Assembly: GCA_958510875.1 (NCBI GenBank)
Contig: OY294068.1
Location: 28,128,297-28,192,296, forward strand
Reading direction: 5' to 3'
Length of the DNA stretch: 64,000 bases
Source of the DNA: Endomychus coccineus
Lineage: Eukaryota > Arthropoda > Insecta > Coleoptera > Endomychidae
The notes under the pieces are model-generated. The model searched no databases and was not told the origin of the DNA. It saw nothing but the letters and a program-made list of their open reading frames with translations. A program made the translations under genes and the position numbers. Of the stretch, positions 22,955 through 32,224 are shown piece by piece (positions within the stretch are counted from its first letter, which is position 1; every line of letters begins with the position of its first letter).

Positions 22955-23445
22955 ACAATAATTGTGTTATAATTTCGATTGTTCGTTTCGGCGACGTGGG
23001 CATTTTTTATTGAAATTAGTGCGATAACGACCCCTTGTGGTGATACAATTAGATAGTTTTAAGAATTCACGTTTATACAGTTATACGTCTTCTGGTGATG
23101 GTCGTGAAACCGAAACGTACGTAAAGATGAAAATAATAAGCATATGTGTTAGTGTGACCTCTTTCCCGAGAATTTTATATATGGTTAAGAATACACTTAT
23201 TTTCAATACTGTGAACAAAATTTTGAACAAATATTCGGCACAACAACGGGATCTCCTATTTCAGCTACTATTGCTAACCTATTTATGGAATGCCTAGGAG
23301 AATCTGTAATAAATTCACTAGATTTTCAACCTGTATTTTTCGAATGATATGTAGATGAGATTGCCTAATGTGTGTTTCTAACGATAAAATTCAGTATTTA
23401 ATGAATAAATGTAACAATTTACCTGTGAAATTGAAGCAAGCAAAA
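22955..23445 (+). pseudogene. Penelope-like pLTR plus reverse transcriptase fragment
   Basis: Bases 22,955-23,190 match the terminal repeat of the PLE at 25,328-27,301 and include a mutated hammerhead (23,087-23,128). They run directly into a piece of PLE reverse transcriptase (23,190-23,445): TYFQY, TGSPISATIANLF, ESVINSLDFQPVF, then a stop where YVDDC should follow. A pLTR joined to an internal RT segment is what tandem, truncated Penelope insertions produce. It lies head-to-head with the endonuclease segments at 21,965-22,950. Confidence 0.8.
23087..23128 (+). ncRNA. Decayed hammerhead ribozyme in PLE terminal repeat
   Basis: Same layout as the intact ribozyme at 27,178: GTCTT, core CTGGTGA, stem II GGTC..AACC, GAA, ACGTACGT, A, then AAGAT. 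The core A6 is G (CUGGUGA instead of CUGAUGA), stem II has a mismatch and stem I has lost a pair. Self-cleavage is therefore unlikely. Confidence 0.7.
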
Positions 23446-23538
23446 ACATGTCAAAAAAGCTCTAGATCGATTCAGAAATGCTCAAAACGTAAGCCTTTAT
23501 TGGCCTGTTTACAATATTTCCCTTACACTATATACCCG

Positions 23539-24420
23539 GATATCAAAAATTATCTTGGTCAAGGGTGGTTGTGGAATCTAAAACGTGTGTCTTACTTTAC
23601 GTTTGAAATAATTACGTCATAATTAATTTGAAGTTAATAAAAGGCGAATTTTCGCAATTTTATACGAATCTTGTAACGCTCAGAAGTCTCTAGCGCTTTG
23701 GACTCCGGGATTTTCACGTGGCCTATCGAAATTAGAAGGTTCGAATTATCTAAAAACATAATTGCACGAACGCCAGACGTCCTATGTAATTAGCTACGAA
23801 CGAAATCATTTTGACATATGCCTCAAGGAGCTCGCGCCAGCTGTAATAAAGTGTTTTTGGCTATGGGCCGCTAGCTTTTACCCACTCCGTGTATATTTTA
23901 GTCGCTAGAAAATTCCCTTTGGTACGTCGCACGATAGACGCGCGTAGCTGAGATCTGAGAATAGCTCAAACTGTTTCGATTGAATTTTCCTATTGAATGG
24001 ACATTTATCGAAAAAGGAGGGCCTTCGGGCACGGTCCGATACTAAATCTAACTACATGAGGCGAAAACGGCACGCGAAAAGTCGTCGTAAAGCCGTATTA
24101 GGTACAACCAGTTTGCACTTTTCTAACTCGCGTGCTACGGGCTTCTCACGTGAACGTCATTCGATTTACGGAGAATTAACTATTTCAAAACAGTTTTTGA
24201 CCCGGAATGTGGCTATCACGACCTCTTAAAAGGTTCAAAGTTCACATAATTATTTCATAATTTGTAGTTCATTATTGTTTTACAACTGAAATGAACAGGT
24301 ATGAAATTTGTAGGTTATTGATGATGTCAGTGTGACAGTGACATAATTATTTCAAACGTAAAGTAAGACACACGCTTTAGATTCCACAACCACCCTTGAC
24401 CAAGATAATTTTTGATATCC
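23539..24420. mobile_element. Non-autonomous element with 77-bp TIRs enclosing repeat-module copy B
   Basis: Bases 23,539-23,615 are the inverse of 24,344-24,420 with about one mismatch; the outer bases are GGATATCAAAAATTATCTTG. The 882-bp element has no transposase. Its interior (23,655-24,240) is another copy of the module at 6,430-7,115, which there has no such TIRs. Either the TIR element captured the module, or the other copies have lost their ends. Weak similarity of the flanks just outside (TACACTATATACC and its inverse) suggests the TIR may be a little longer. The target duplication is unclear. Confidence 0.8.
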
Positions 24421-25115
24421 CGGTACTATGTACAGTGAAGGATGTGAAAAAACATCGTAATCGATGAAATATTATTCAGTAAGCGAATGAAGAGGGATAT
24501 CAAGTTAGAAAGCTAACAATTATGAATATTCACATAATTTCTTTTTCGTGATTATGATAGGCACACTATTGTTCGAGATCCGTTTCGAATTAAATTATTA
24601 CGCAATCATTTTTAATGAAACAAACCGTATGATCATGTCTGTGTGTAATTATCATTGCCGGTTCTACCATACTAACAATACGGCAGTGTCTAAAGTAGAC
24701 ACTAATCATCGAAACTCATAGATAATTCCTGCTGAGAGAAATATAAGTGGGATATAATGCTGACGATGTGAAACGCGGCAGGACATAATCAAGGTACTGA
24801 CGGATAACGAGGTTCAAAAATGGCGCTGTTTTGAACGAAGACGTGTTCACGTCCAACGGACAGTTGATTGACACCGCACGCCACCTACCATTTGTTAGTC
24901 ATTCATTGTATCCGCTCAACGTGCATTGTTTATTTAATTTGTACAACGATCTATCGTGTTAACTGAAATTTTGGTCCAAGACAAGTTCATTCCCGTTTTA
25001 GAAGTACAAAACTATATGTTTATGAAATAACGGATCTATTTATTTTGTAACTGTCTATAGAAATTAATGAAGTGATGGTAATTGATGAAATAACAAGAAA
25101 TATATGGATTTAACA
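24421..25115. other. Non-coding interval
   Basis: No gene or recognisable element. Confidence 0.3.
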
Positions 25116-25380
25116 TACGAGGGCAAGATGAAAAGTTCCTGAAAAATAAAACATGTGGCACCACAATCGAAAATCCCATGTGACCTTTTCACTAGAACGC
25201 AGTAAATTTTCAGAATGATATGTCATTCAGTTCTGTTTTGACACCCATCGGAAGCAAGCAGCCTTGAAGATTTTCGTAAGCACGGAAAAAAGTGAATTTC
25301 GCGTCTTGATTAAACATTATTTCTTGTATATAAAAATTCTCGGGAAATAGGTCACAATAACACTCTGTTTTAAAATTTTC

Positions 25381-25431
25381 GTCTTTACGTACGTTTCGGT
25401 CTCACGACCATCACGACCATCATCGGAAGAC
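25381..25431 (-). ncRNA. Mutated hammerhead ribozyme in left PLE terminal repeat
   Basis: The minus strand reads GTCTT, CCGATGA, an enlarged stem II region with a duplicated TGGTCGTGA, GACC, GAA, ACGTACGT, A, AAGAC. Stem I and the GAA box are intact, but the core U4 is C (CCGAUGA). That change would be expected to abolish cleavage. Confidence 0.75.
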
Positions 25432-25581
25432 TTATTATATCAAAAAGGGTTTATTAAAATTAATTATAGCCCAAGCGTCCATATCGCACAATTTTCAATC
25501 AAAAAGCCCACGCCGTCGAAACGAACAGAACCACGAATAATCAAAATTGTATCGTCAATATTAAAGTATAAACTAATTTCC

Positions 25582-26719
25582 TTGGACGTTGTTTCTTTAT
25601 TTACAAATATACCTGTCGTTTTGGCATTGAATTGCATCAAAAAACGTTGGGCAGAGATTGAAAACCACACACCTCTTGATCAATCGGAATTTATAAATGC
25701 TGTAAAGTTTTGTTTAGAATGCACTTATTTTCAGTACGGTGAGCAATATTTTGGACAAATTTTCGGCACAGCAATGGGATCTCCTATTTCAGCTACCATT
25801 GCTAACCTCGTTATGAAATGCCTAGAGGAATCTGTTATAAGTTCATTAGATTTTCAGCCTGTGTTCTTTAAACGGTATGTAGATGATTGCCTTATGTGTG
25901 TTCCCAACGATAAAATTGAATATGTGATTAATAAATTTAACAATTTCCACTGTAAACTTCAATTCACTTGTGAAATGGAAGTAAAAAAAAACATAAATTT
26001 CCTAGATATGAACATTAGGCATGATGCAGATGAAAAAATAAAAACTTCTTGGTTTACTAAAGAAGTTTGGTCTCAACGTTATCTTCACTTCAATTCCGTT
26101 GCACCAGCTTGTTATGAAAAAAGTGTCATAAACAGCCTTACAGACCGCGCGGTAAAATTGTCCCACGCAGAAGACCGTCCCAAAAATTTAAATATTTGTT
26201 CGTAATACACTGGAAATGAATGGCTACCCAAAAACTTTCTTCAATCCTATCATTAAAGAGAGAATAAACAACATCTATAATGGTTCTTCATATAAAAATA
26301 ACATAAAAGGTAATACAGACAATTATATAACTTTACCATACATTCCGGAGACCTCAGAAAAAATTAAGAAATGTTTGAAAAAGTACGATATTAATGTTGC
26401 GCATAAACCTACTAACTGTGTTGGGAAATATTTCTCAAATCTAAAACCTGTAATACCTAAAGATAAACAAACCCACACAGTATATAAATTGAATTGTTTA
26501 GATTGTGATGAGACTTATACTGGAATCTCTAAGCAATATTTACAAAAAAGAATGTATGGCCATAAGTATAGCACAAGAAATAATAACTTAGAAAATTCCA
26601 CCGCCCTTGCTAAGCACTGTTTTGATTGTAACGATCAATTTGATTACAAAAATGTTAATATTTCAACTGAGGAAACCAATTATTATGGAAGATCCATCCT
26701 GGAGATGATTCTCACATAA
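25582..26719 (+). pseudogene. Penelope-like reverse transcriptase and GIY-YIG endonuclease, frameshifted
   Basis: The first frame (to 26,205) starts at RT motif A (MDVVSLFTNIPV) and runs through FGTAMGSPISATIANLVM (motif B), FFKRYVDDCLM (motif C with the catalytic YVDD) and KNINFLDMNIRHD. A one-base shift at the A/T run near 26,190 moves the reading into the second frame (26,216-26,719): NGYPKTFF, the linker KCLKKYDINVAHKPTNCVGK, then the GIY-YIG nuclease VYKLNCLDCDETYTGISKQY, KRMYGHKYST and the terminal catalytic-Glu segment RSILEMILT. All motifs present look intact. The missing N-terminal half of the RT plus the frameshift make this copy non-autonomous. The protein normally primes reverse transcription at the cut target. 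Confidence 0.92.
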
Positions 26720-27177
26720 GACGTGACTCCAAATCTGTAAATCATAGGAATGATATTCAGGGATTAAGTCAGATTTATACTAACTTGATTAATTAAAACT
26801 CTTGCAAATTCCTACATGCGTCTTTATAATGTTAAAAGTATATTTAAAAAAGAATGCTTGAAGTGATATTCCAATACAGGTCTGAAACCTTTTTCAAATA
26901 CCTCATAAATCTTACATCTGGTTCGTTAGTAGATACCAACAAATAACTTCGAACTTCAGTTGTTATGAGACTATAGCAACATGCACTTGTATATTATAAG
27001 AATATTACTAAACAGTGGATTCTTGTTACAACAAATTTTATACTTTAATATTGACGATACAATTTCGATTATTCGTGGTTCTGTTCGTTTCGACGGCGTG
27101 GGCTTTTTGATTGAAAATTGTGCGATATGGACGCTTGTGCTATAATTAGTTTTAATAAACCCTTTTTGATATAATAA

Positions 27178-27219
27178 GTCTTCTGATGATGGTCATGAGA
27201 CCGAAACGTACGTAAAGAC
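27178..27219 (+). ncRNA. Hammerhead ribozyme (intact core) in right PLE terminal repeat
   Basis: All required parts are present in order. Stem I is GTCTT (27,178-27,182) pairing AAGAC (27,215-27,219). The core is CTGATGA (27,183-27,189). Stem II is GGTC-ATGA-GACC (27,191-27,202). GAA is at 27,203-27,205, and a minimal stem III ACGT/ACGT (27,206-27,213) is followed by A27,214 as the cleavage-site nucleotide (GUA). Self-cleavage would be expected after 27,214. Such hammerheads with a very short palindromic stem III are known from Penelope-like elements, where they may work as dimers. It lies downstream of, and in the same strand as, the PLE coding region. Confidence 0.88.
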
Positions 27220-27520
27220 GGAAATTTAAAAAAGAGTGTTATTGTGACCTATTTCCCGAGAATTTTTATATATAATTCATACTGGGTCAGGAATCTTTAT
27301 TATTATTTCTTGTGTGGAAAAAACATTACGCAAACCAAAGCATCGCTTGTTAAACACTAGGGAGACTCTTCATCCAAAAGTGGCTTACTGATTTTTGTTG
27401 TGATAGTATGACCACAAAAGACGCCAAATGTTCTGGTCATCCAATTGAGGATACAACGTCAGAAATCGTCGATAAAATCCATGGTATATTGGATTCAACC
27501 CATACTTTGTAATCTTGTGA

Positions 27521-28528
27521 ACTCTCTCAAGGAATGTTCGCAAATTGCTTACAAAGAATATGTAACTTCGGAAAACTTCTTCAGCAGTCCTATCAGAAGT
27601 GATGACCATTGACATTAAGGATGAATACATCACAGAGAACATAATATGTCGTAATACGTGCTCGTAAAATTTTAAACGGAAACTAAAATAGGTGTATTTA
27701 GTTCAGGAATTTTAATACATTGTAATAAAATAAGAATATAAATAGTTTGTGGTGAAACGCTTTTAGCCATTAAAATAACAATACGTGTATTAGATCGTTT
27801 CTTTTTTGCTTAAGTAGGGCTTACAAATCATAAAATGCGATTCTTAGATGCAAAAGAATGTCATCCTATTGAAATTGGATTAGCATATTCCCGTAAATTA
27901 CTTATTCTTATTTGATTTCATGTTTTGCACAACAAGGAGATGAATTAATGAACCATTGTTTGTAAAACAATTTATGCAAAAACTATAGGTTTTATTGCTA
28001 ATTTTTGTTCTGACATTAAACTTTTACAAGAGAAGTGAATCTTGTGAAATGATGTCATGACTATTTCAAAAGATATTCTGTACTTTAAAATCTCTAATAA
28101 TTGTTATTATTGATGGCATGGATTATCACTACTCAGAAAATCTAAATAAACGCAAGCTAGTAACATTATTTTTTGTTATATTATTCTATATTTGAAAAAT
28201 ATTTATACTCAAATATAATTTTACACAAATTTAACATATAATTGAAAAAAAATAACGAAACGCTCTTGCTTCGAACAATTCAATACAATAACGAAAACAT
28301 TCTCTTATTGAGGAGAGTAAGATATTAAATTAGAATTTGGTGGATGAAAAAATTAGTTCTTCTCATAAGTATCCGGATGGAAGGGCAATGAGAGGCAGTG
28401 CCCCCCTGGAAATTTGAAAATTGTGCAGAATAAAATGTATGTTAGAAGAATGGTAAGCAAACTTATCATGTTGTCAATTCATTGAGCGCTAGTCGAGAAG
28501 CTGAACTGCAAATTTTTAGAAGAAGTGA
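27521..28528. other. Non-coding interval
   Basis: AT-rich; nothing recognisable. Confidence 0.3.
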
Positions 28529-28530
28529 TA

Positions 28531-30524
28531 CGAGGACAAGGTGAAAAAATGATACAAGAAATGGTTTATTTGGTCAAAACTTAATTTTATTTTTCAACAT
28601 AATTTTCTTGCACCCCGATACCTACACTTTCGATCCCTTACAAATAATAGGATTTCGGCAATTCTTCAAAATAGGCGTTTGTTTCAGCGATGACCTCATC
28701 GCTGGAGCCAAATGTCTTTCCGTTGAGCCATTTCTTCAAGTTTGGAAATAGATAAAATCGCAGGGGGTCGAATAGAATAGAATGAAGTATTTCATTTATC
28801 CAGAAGCCAATTTACATAAATGGATAGGACACGTCATATTGAATAATAAAAAGTGGCATTTACAATCATAAAGTTATATTATAAAGTTACAATGAGGTAC
28901 AAAACTAGTATTGATAAAATATAGACATTATCACAATGATACTACAATTTAGACACACTAAAAGTTTGAGGACAATTTAGACACACTAAAAATTTAATTT
29001 TATTGGTTCATGTATTCATCTATAGTATAAAACGCATGCTTGTGGAGCAATTCCAGAGCTCTTATATTTTCGGGCAAATAATTAAAAAGTTTGATGCCTT
29101 ATATAGGAAGTGCCTTTTACATAATTACAAGTATTATGTATTTTGATGGCTAATGCTGACTTCTGCCTAGTTTCGTAAGAATGATAGTTGGCATTTGTTT
29201 TGTAGTTGTCCAAATTATTTTTTATTGTTTATAGGCAAATAGGTCGACAGGAATTCCTTCTTCCCATGCTGAACATTAGTCTAATCACTCGCTTTTGAGC
29301 GATGAAAACTCGCTGGTGGTTTATTGAATTACCCCACAATGTGAAATTGTTAGAAAGATGACAATATACCATTGCATAATAAACATTTATGAGACATTTT
29401 TGGTCTAATATTGATTTTAATGGAGATATGGCATAGAAGCTTTTATTAATTTCTTTGCAAACTTGCTTAACCTGTTCACACCATGAGAGTGTATTATCTA
29501 AATATGCCTAGAAATTTCGAACACTTTTGTGGCTTCAAGATAACATTATTTATAAGAAAATTACAATTCTCATAGTTTGAACAAAAAGAGAAGTTCACAA
29601 TTTTGGTTTTTCCCTCATTTAGTATTAGATTATTCGCCTTACACCAACTGTGAAACTGAACAGCAACCGTATTTGCGATAACGCTCAGCTCTTCAAAAGT
29701 CCGTGCTGGAATAGCTATTGACGTATCATTTGCAAACATTATTATCAGGCCTAAAACTATATGATCTGGCAGATCATTGACAAATAACAAAAATATGGGT
29801 GGCCCTAACACTGCTCCCTGGGGAACCCCTGCACTCATCTCAAACTGAGTTGACGAAACGTCGTTCAGTTTTACACTTATTTTACGAGCTGTTAGGTAAG
29901 ATCTTAACCAATCTATCATGGGTCCTCGTATTTTCAGTGAGTAGCGTTTCGTACATGTGAATTCAATTTTCAAGCAATCAAAAGCATGGGACAGATCAAA
30001 AGAATACGCTGAATGTCGAACCGATTTGTCGCACAACTCATGCAGTTTTGACCTTAGAGTCGGTGCGTTGTTTTGGTGGAAGAGCCCTTTTCTCTTTGCC
30101 AAATGAGGCGAATCGATCCAACAGATCTGCATAATATACGCCGGTGATCGTTTTGTCTTTTTCAAGATAATCGATATAGACGATATCGTGTGCATCTCAA
30201 AAAACCGTCGTCATGATTTTGTTGGTTGATAAACCCACTTTGGCCTCTTTCGGCTTCGATTCGCCAGGACGAGTTCACTGTTCTTTGGTCTCTGGTGTGT
30301 TGTGATGGATTCATGTTGAGTCCACAGTTATGAAATGGCGTAAAAAGTCCTTCTTATCACGCTTGAACATCGCCAAACACTCCTTTAAAGTTTTCAAACG
30401 ATCCCTTGTTTTCGATGGGTGTCAAAACGGAACCGAATGACATATCAGTCTGAAAATTTCAATACGTTCTAGTTAAAGATGGTACATCACAAATGTTACA
30501 TGAGGACTTTTCACCTTGCCTTCG
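28531..30524 (-). mobile_element. Mariner family 1 (copy b) with both ends, split by a LINE
   Basis: The outer ends match as inverted repeats (CGAGGACAAGGTGAAAAA at 28,531; the inverse of CGAAGGCAAGGTGAAAAG ending at 30,524) and are flanked by TA (28,529-28,530 and 30,525-30,526). Mariner sequence runs 28,531 to about 28,770 and resumes at about 30,013. The minus-strand transposase remnants include a DNAPT-type catalytic block near 30,065 (HQNNAPT), then LLDRF and a DIVYIDYLEK-like stretch near 30,170, all degraded. This is the only copy of family 1 here with both termini visible, so it gives the family's TIR. Confidence 0.85.
28771..30012 (-). pseudogene. 5'-truncated Jockey/CR1-type LINE nested in mariner
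   Basis: On the minus strand the reverse transcriptase reads YSFDLSHAFDCLKIEF (motif A, with the catalytic Asp), GPMIDWLRSYLTARKISVKL, FEMSAGVPQGAVLGPPIFLL (motif B), then IIMFANDTSIAIPA, where YADD has become FAND. The C-terminal region continues in broken frames to a YYTIDEYMNQ-like end near 29,020. The 3' end has an ATTCTATTCTATTC simple tail (28,771-28,785), as in LINEs that end in short repeats. The 5' end is truncated within the RT. FAND and frame breaks make it inactive. Relative to the other mariner copies, a short piece of target (about 20 bp) seems to have been lost on insertion. Confidence 0.88.
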
Positions 30525-30689
30525 TATACCGTTATGGTCGGGAAAAAGCTCTAGTTCTGATTCAAGTTCAATTAAACGACAACTGTTCCTTTCATTTATT
30601 GTGTTAAGTAAGTTTTTCATTTTTATGATTGAACTTGTTGGAAATCTATTATATTATAGCTGAACGCTACATCGAATAACACAATTTGG

Positions 30690-31400
30690 AACAATTCCCA
30701 TACAAACTTATTCTAACCATCCTTTTAGTCAAAAACTAGCAGCATATTATAGAATGGTTCATAGAATTGTGTCAATTCCAATATCAGCCCAAAATATCAG
30801 AAATCAAATAAATATTATAAAACAGAGTCCAATCAGCAATAATTTCGACCACAATCTGATAGATAATATGTTGGAAAAGAAGGAGTAAAATATTGAAGAA
30901 AGAATCACCAAACATCTCAAGATTATAAAAGCATTACCCAGTTTGGTAATATCTCAAATTTAACAATATGAATTTAGATACTTCTTTCGAAAGTACTAAC
31001 GCACTAGGACAACATTTGGAAATAGCAAAGATAAGTCAGAAGAAGGAAAATAATCTGGATTCTGCAAGTTAAATTGTGGATCTTGTCCAAACTTTTATAT
31101 ATGTCAAAGTAGGTCTTTCTCTGATAATGCGGATGAATATTGTAGGAGTTATAGAGATAACAAACTTGACTCCCATTATGCCAAACATTTATTAGAGACA
31201 GGCCACCAATTTGATCAAAATTTTGAAATCTTACATCTTGTAAAACGGTAGATCTTCAGATAACTCAAAAAACTCCGAAATTAATAAATTTAGGTACAAT
31301 GATGTTTTACTCAATACCATATTCTATGCGCCTTAATGCATTCCCACACGAACAACCGGTAGCGAACTGATGATTAAATTCAATCCCTTAGTTGTGAACA
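30690..31400 (+). pseudogene. Penelope-like element, second family: linker and endonuclease
   Basis: Plus-strand translation gives YSNHPFSQKLAAYYRMVHRI, VSIPISAQNIRNQINIIKQS and DHNLIDNMLEKKE, the segment between RT and endonuclease in PLEs. After a broken stretch (about 30,890-31,050) comes the endonuclease: CKLNCGSCPNFYICQSRSFS, then HYAKHLLETGHQFDQNFEIL. The C-x2-C pair and the H-x3-H-type ETGH segment are typical of the Penelope GIY-YIG domain. YIG reads YIC, a damaging change. Stops interrupt it. This is clearly a different family from the PLE at 25,328. Confidence 0.85.
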
Positions 31401-31529
31401 AACTGTATTCATTATGTTATCCGGAAACAATCTGAATTTCGAATCATTATGTCTACCCCTTTGGTCATTATATATGTATGTGTACATAGCTAGTAACACA
31501 TTTGTATTTTTAAGTACCTACCATTTATT

Positions 31530-31570
31530 CACCTGAAGAAACCACTGTGTTGCTGGTGAAACGTGTCGTG
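31530..31570 (+). ncRNA. Second hammerhead ribozyme, downstream of PLE family 2
   Basis: Stem I is CAC (31,530-31,532) pairing GTG (31,568-31,570). The core is CTGAAGA (31,533-31,539; A at the free N7 position is allowed). Stem II is ACCA (31,541-31,544) with TGGT (31,554-31,557). GAA is at 31,558-31,560, then a minimal stem III ACGTGT and C31,567 as the cleavage nucleotide (GUC). It lies about 150 bp past the endonuclease remnant, in the same orientation, as expected for a PLE terminal repeat. Stem I is short, so activity is less certain than for 27,178. Confidence 0.72.
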
Positions 31571-31719
31571 TTTTCTTTTGATTTTATAAAAAAGTAGTTG
31601 CTATTTTTCTGCATTGTATAAATTCATTGTAGTTTTTAATTATAAAAAGTTTCCGGTATTAAATTTTGTTATTGTTTTATTATTTTTTGTTGCATTTTAT
31701 AAAAAATATGCAATAAGAA

Positions 31720-31808
31720 AATCCTTGGCTTCCGGATTCCGTTTCACAATAGCACGGCTTGATGGCTGATGTGCTATTGTGACGCGGAAACCATCCTGAA
31801 GCCAAGAA
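31720..31808. repeat. Hairpin with about 33-base arms
   Basis: CTTGGCTTC..GGAT..TCACAATAGCAC (from about 31,722) is matched by its inverse GTGCTATTGTGA..GAAGCCAAG (to about 31,806) around a 15-base loop. The arms have a few mismatches and bulges. It could be a small MITE or a terminal structure of the preceding element. Confidence 0.6.
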
Positions 31809-32224
31809 TTATCAAGATTAGCTATCCGCGGAAGTCTACTATTCAAGAAATACAATGAGAAGGTCATATTTATTTACATATTTATATAGTTCGGGTAGTT
31901 TTATTTTGCACCATCTCACGAAAAATTTTGCGGGGCCTATGGTCCTTCTCTCCAATATACTTCGTTTGTTTTCATTACACAATTATGAATTAGTAACGGA
32001 TGAAATGATAGATATATGGTTCGAGTGGTTTAAAATGAGAATTATACCATAGAAGTATTTATGAAATATACTAAGTTTCACTAGAGCTTGGAGCTTACAG
32101 TTATTCCAGAAAACTGTCAAGCTAAATAGTGAAAATCGCTAATAAACTATCAGCCCCGGATCTATGATATTTCCAAAGCGGAGCAAAACACTAACTATAT
32201 ACTCTATTATTATTATAATTATAT

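Larger units (their letters stand above)
25328..27301 (+). mobile_element. Penelope-like element (5'-truncated) with inverted terminal repeats and 12-bp target duplication
   Basis: The insertion is bounded by ATTATTTCTTGT on both sides (25,316-25,327 and 27,302-27,313), a 12-bp target duplication inside a mariner. Nearly identical terminal repeats of about 245 bp lie in inverted orientation (about 25,330-25,575 and 27,025-27,267), with about 30 further bases at the right end. The coding region starts inside the reverse transcriptase, so the copy is 5'-truncated. Each terminal repeat holds a hammerhead motif: intact on the right, mutated on the left. Relatives lie at 21,965-23,445. Confidence 0.92.
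25118..27520 (+). mobile_element. Mariner family 1 (copy d), 5' part, split by a Penelope-like insertion
   Basis: A mariner end CGAGGGCAAGATGAAAAGT starts at 25,118 after TA and matches the end of the copy at 28,531. The N-terminal coding region begins before the insertion (EFRVLIKHYF near 25,290-25,320) and resumes at 27,302: GKNITQTKASLVKH, then TTKDAKCSGHPIEDTTSEIV around 27,410-27,470. Comparison with the copy at 57,509 shows the two halves are contiguous apart from the PLE. It fades out after about 27,520, so the 3' two-thirds of the mariner are missing. Confidence 0.8.
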
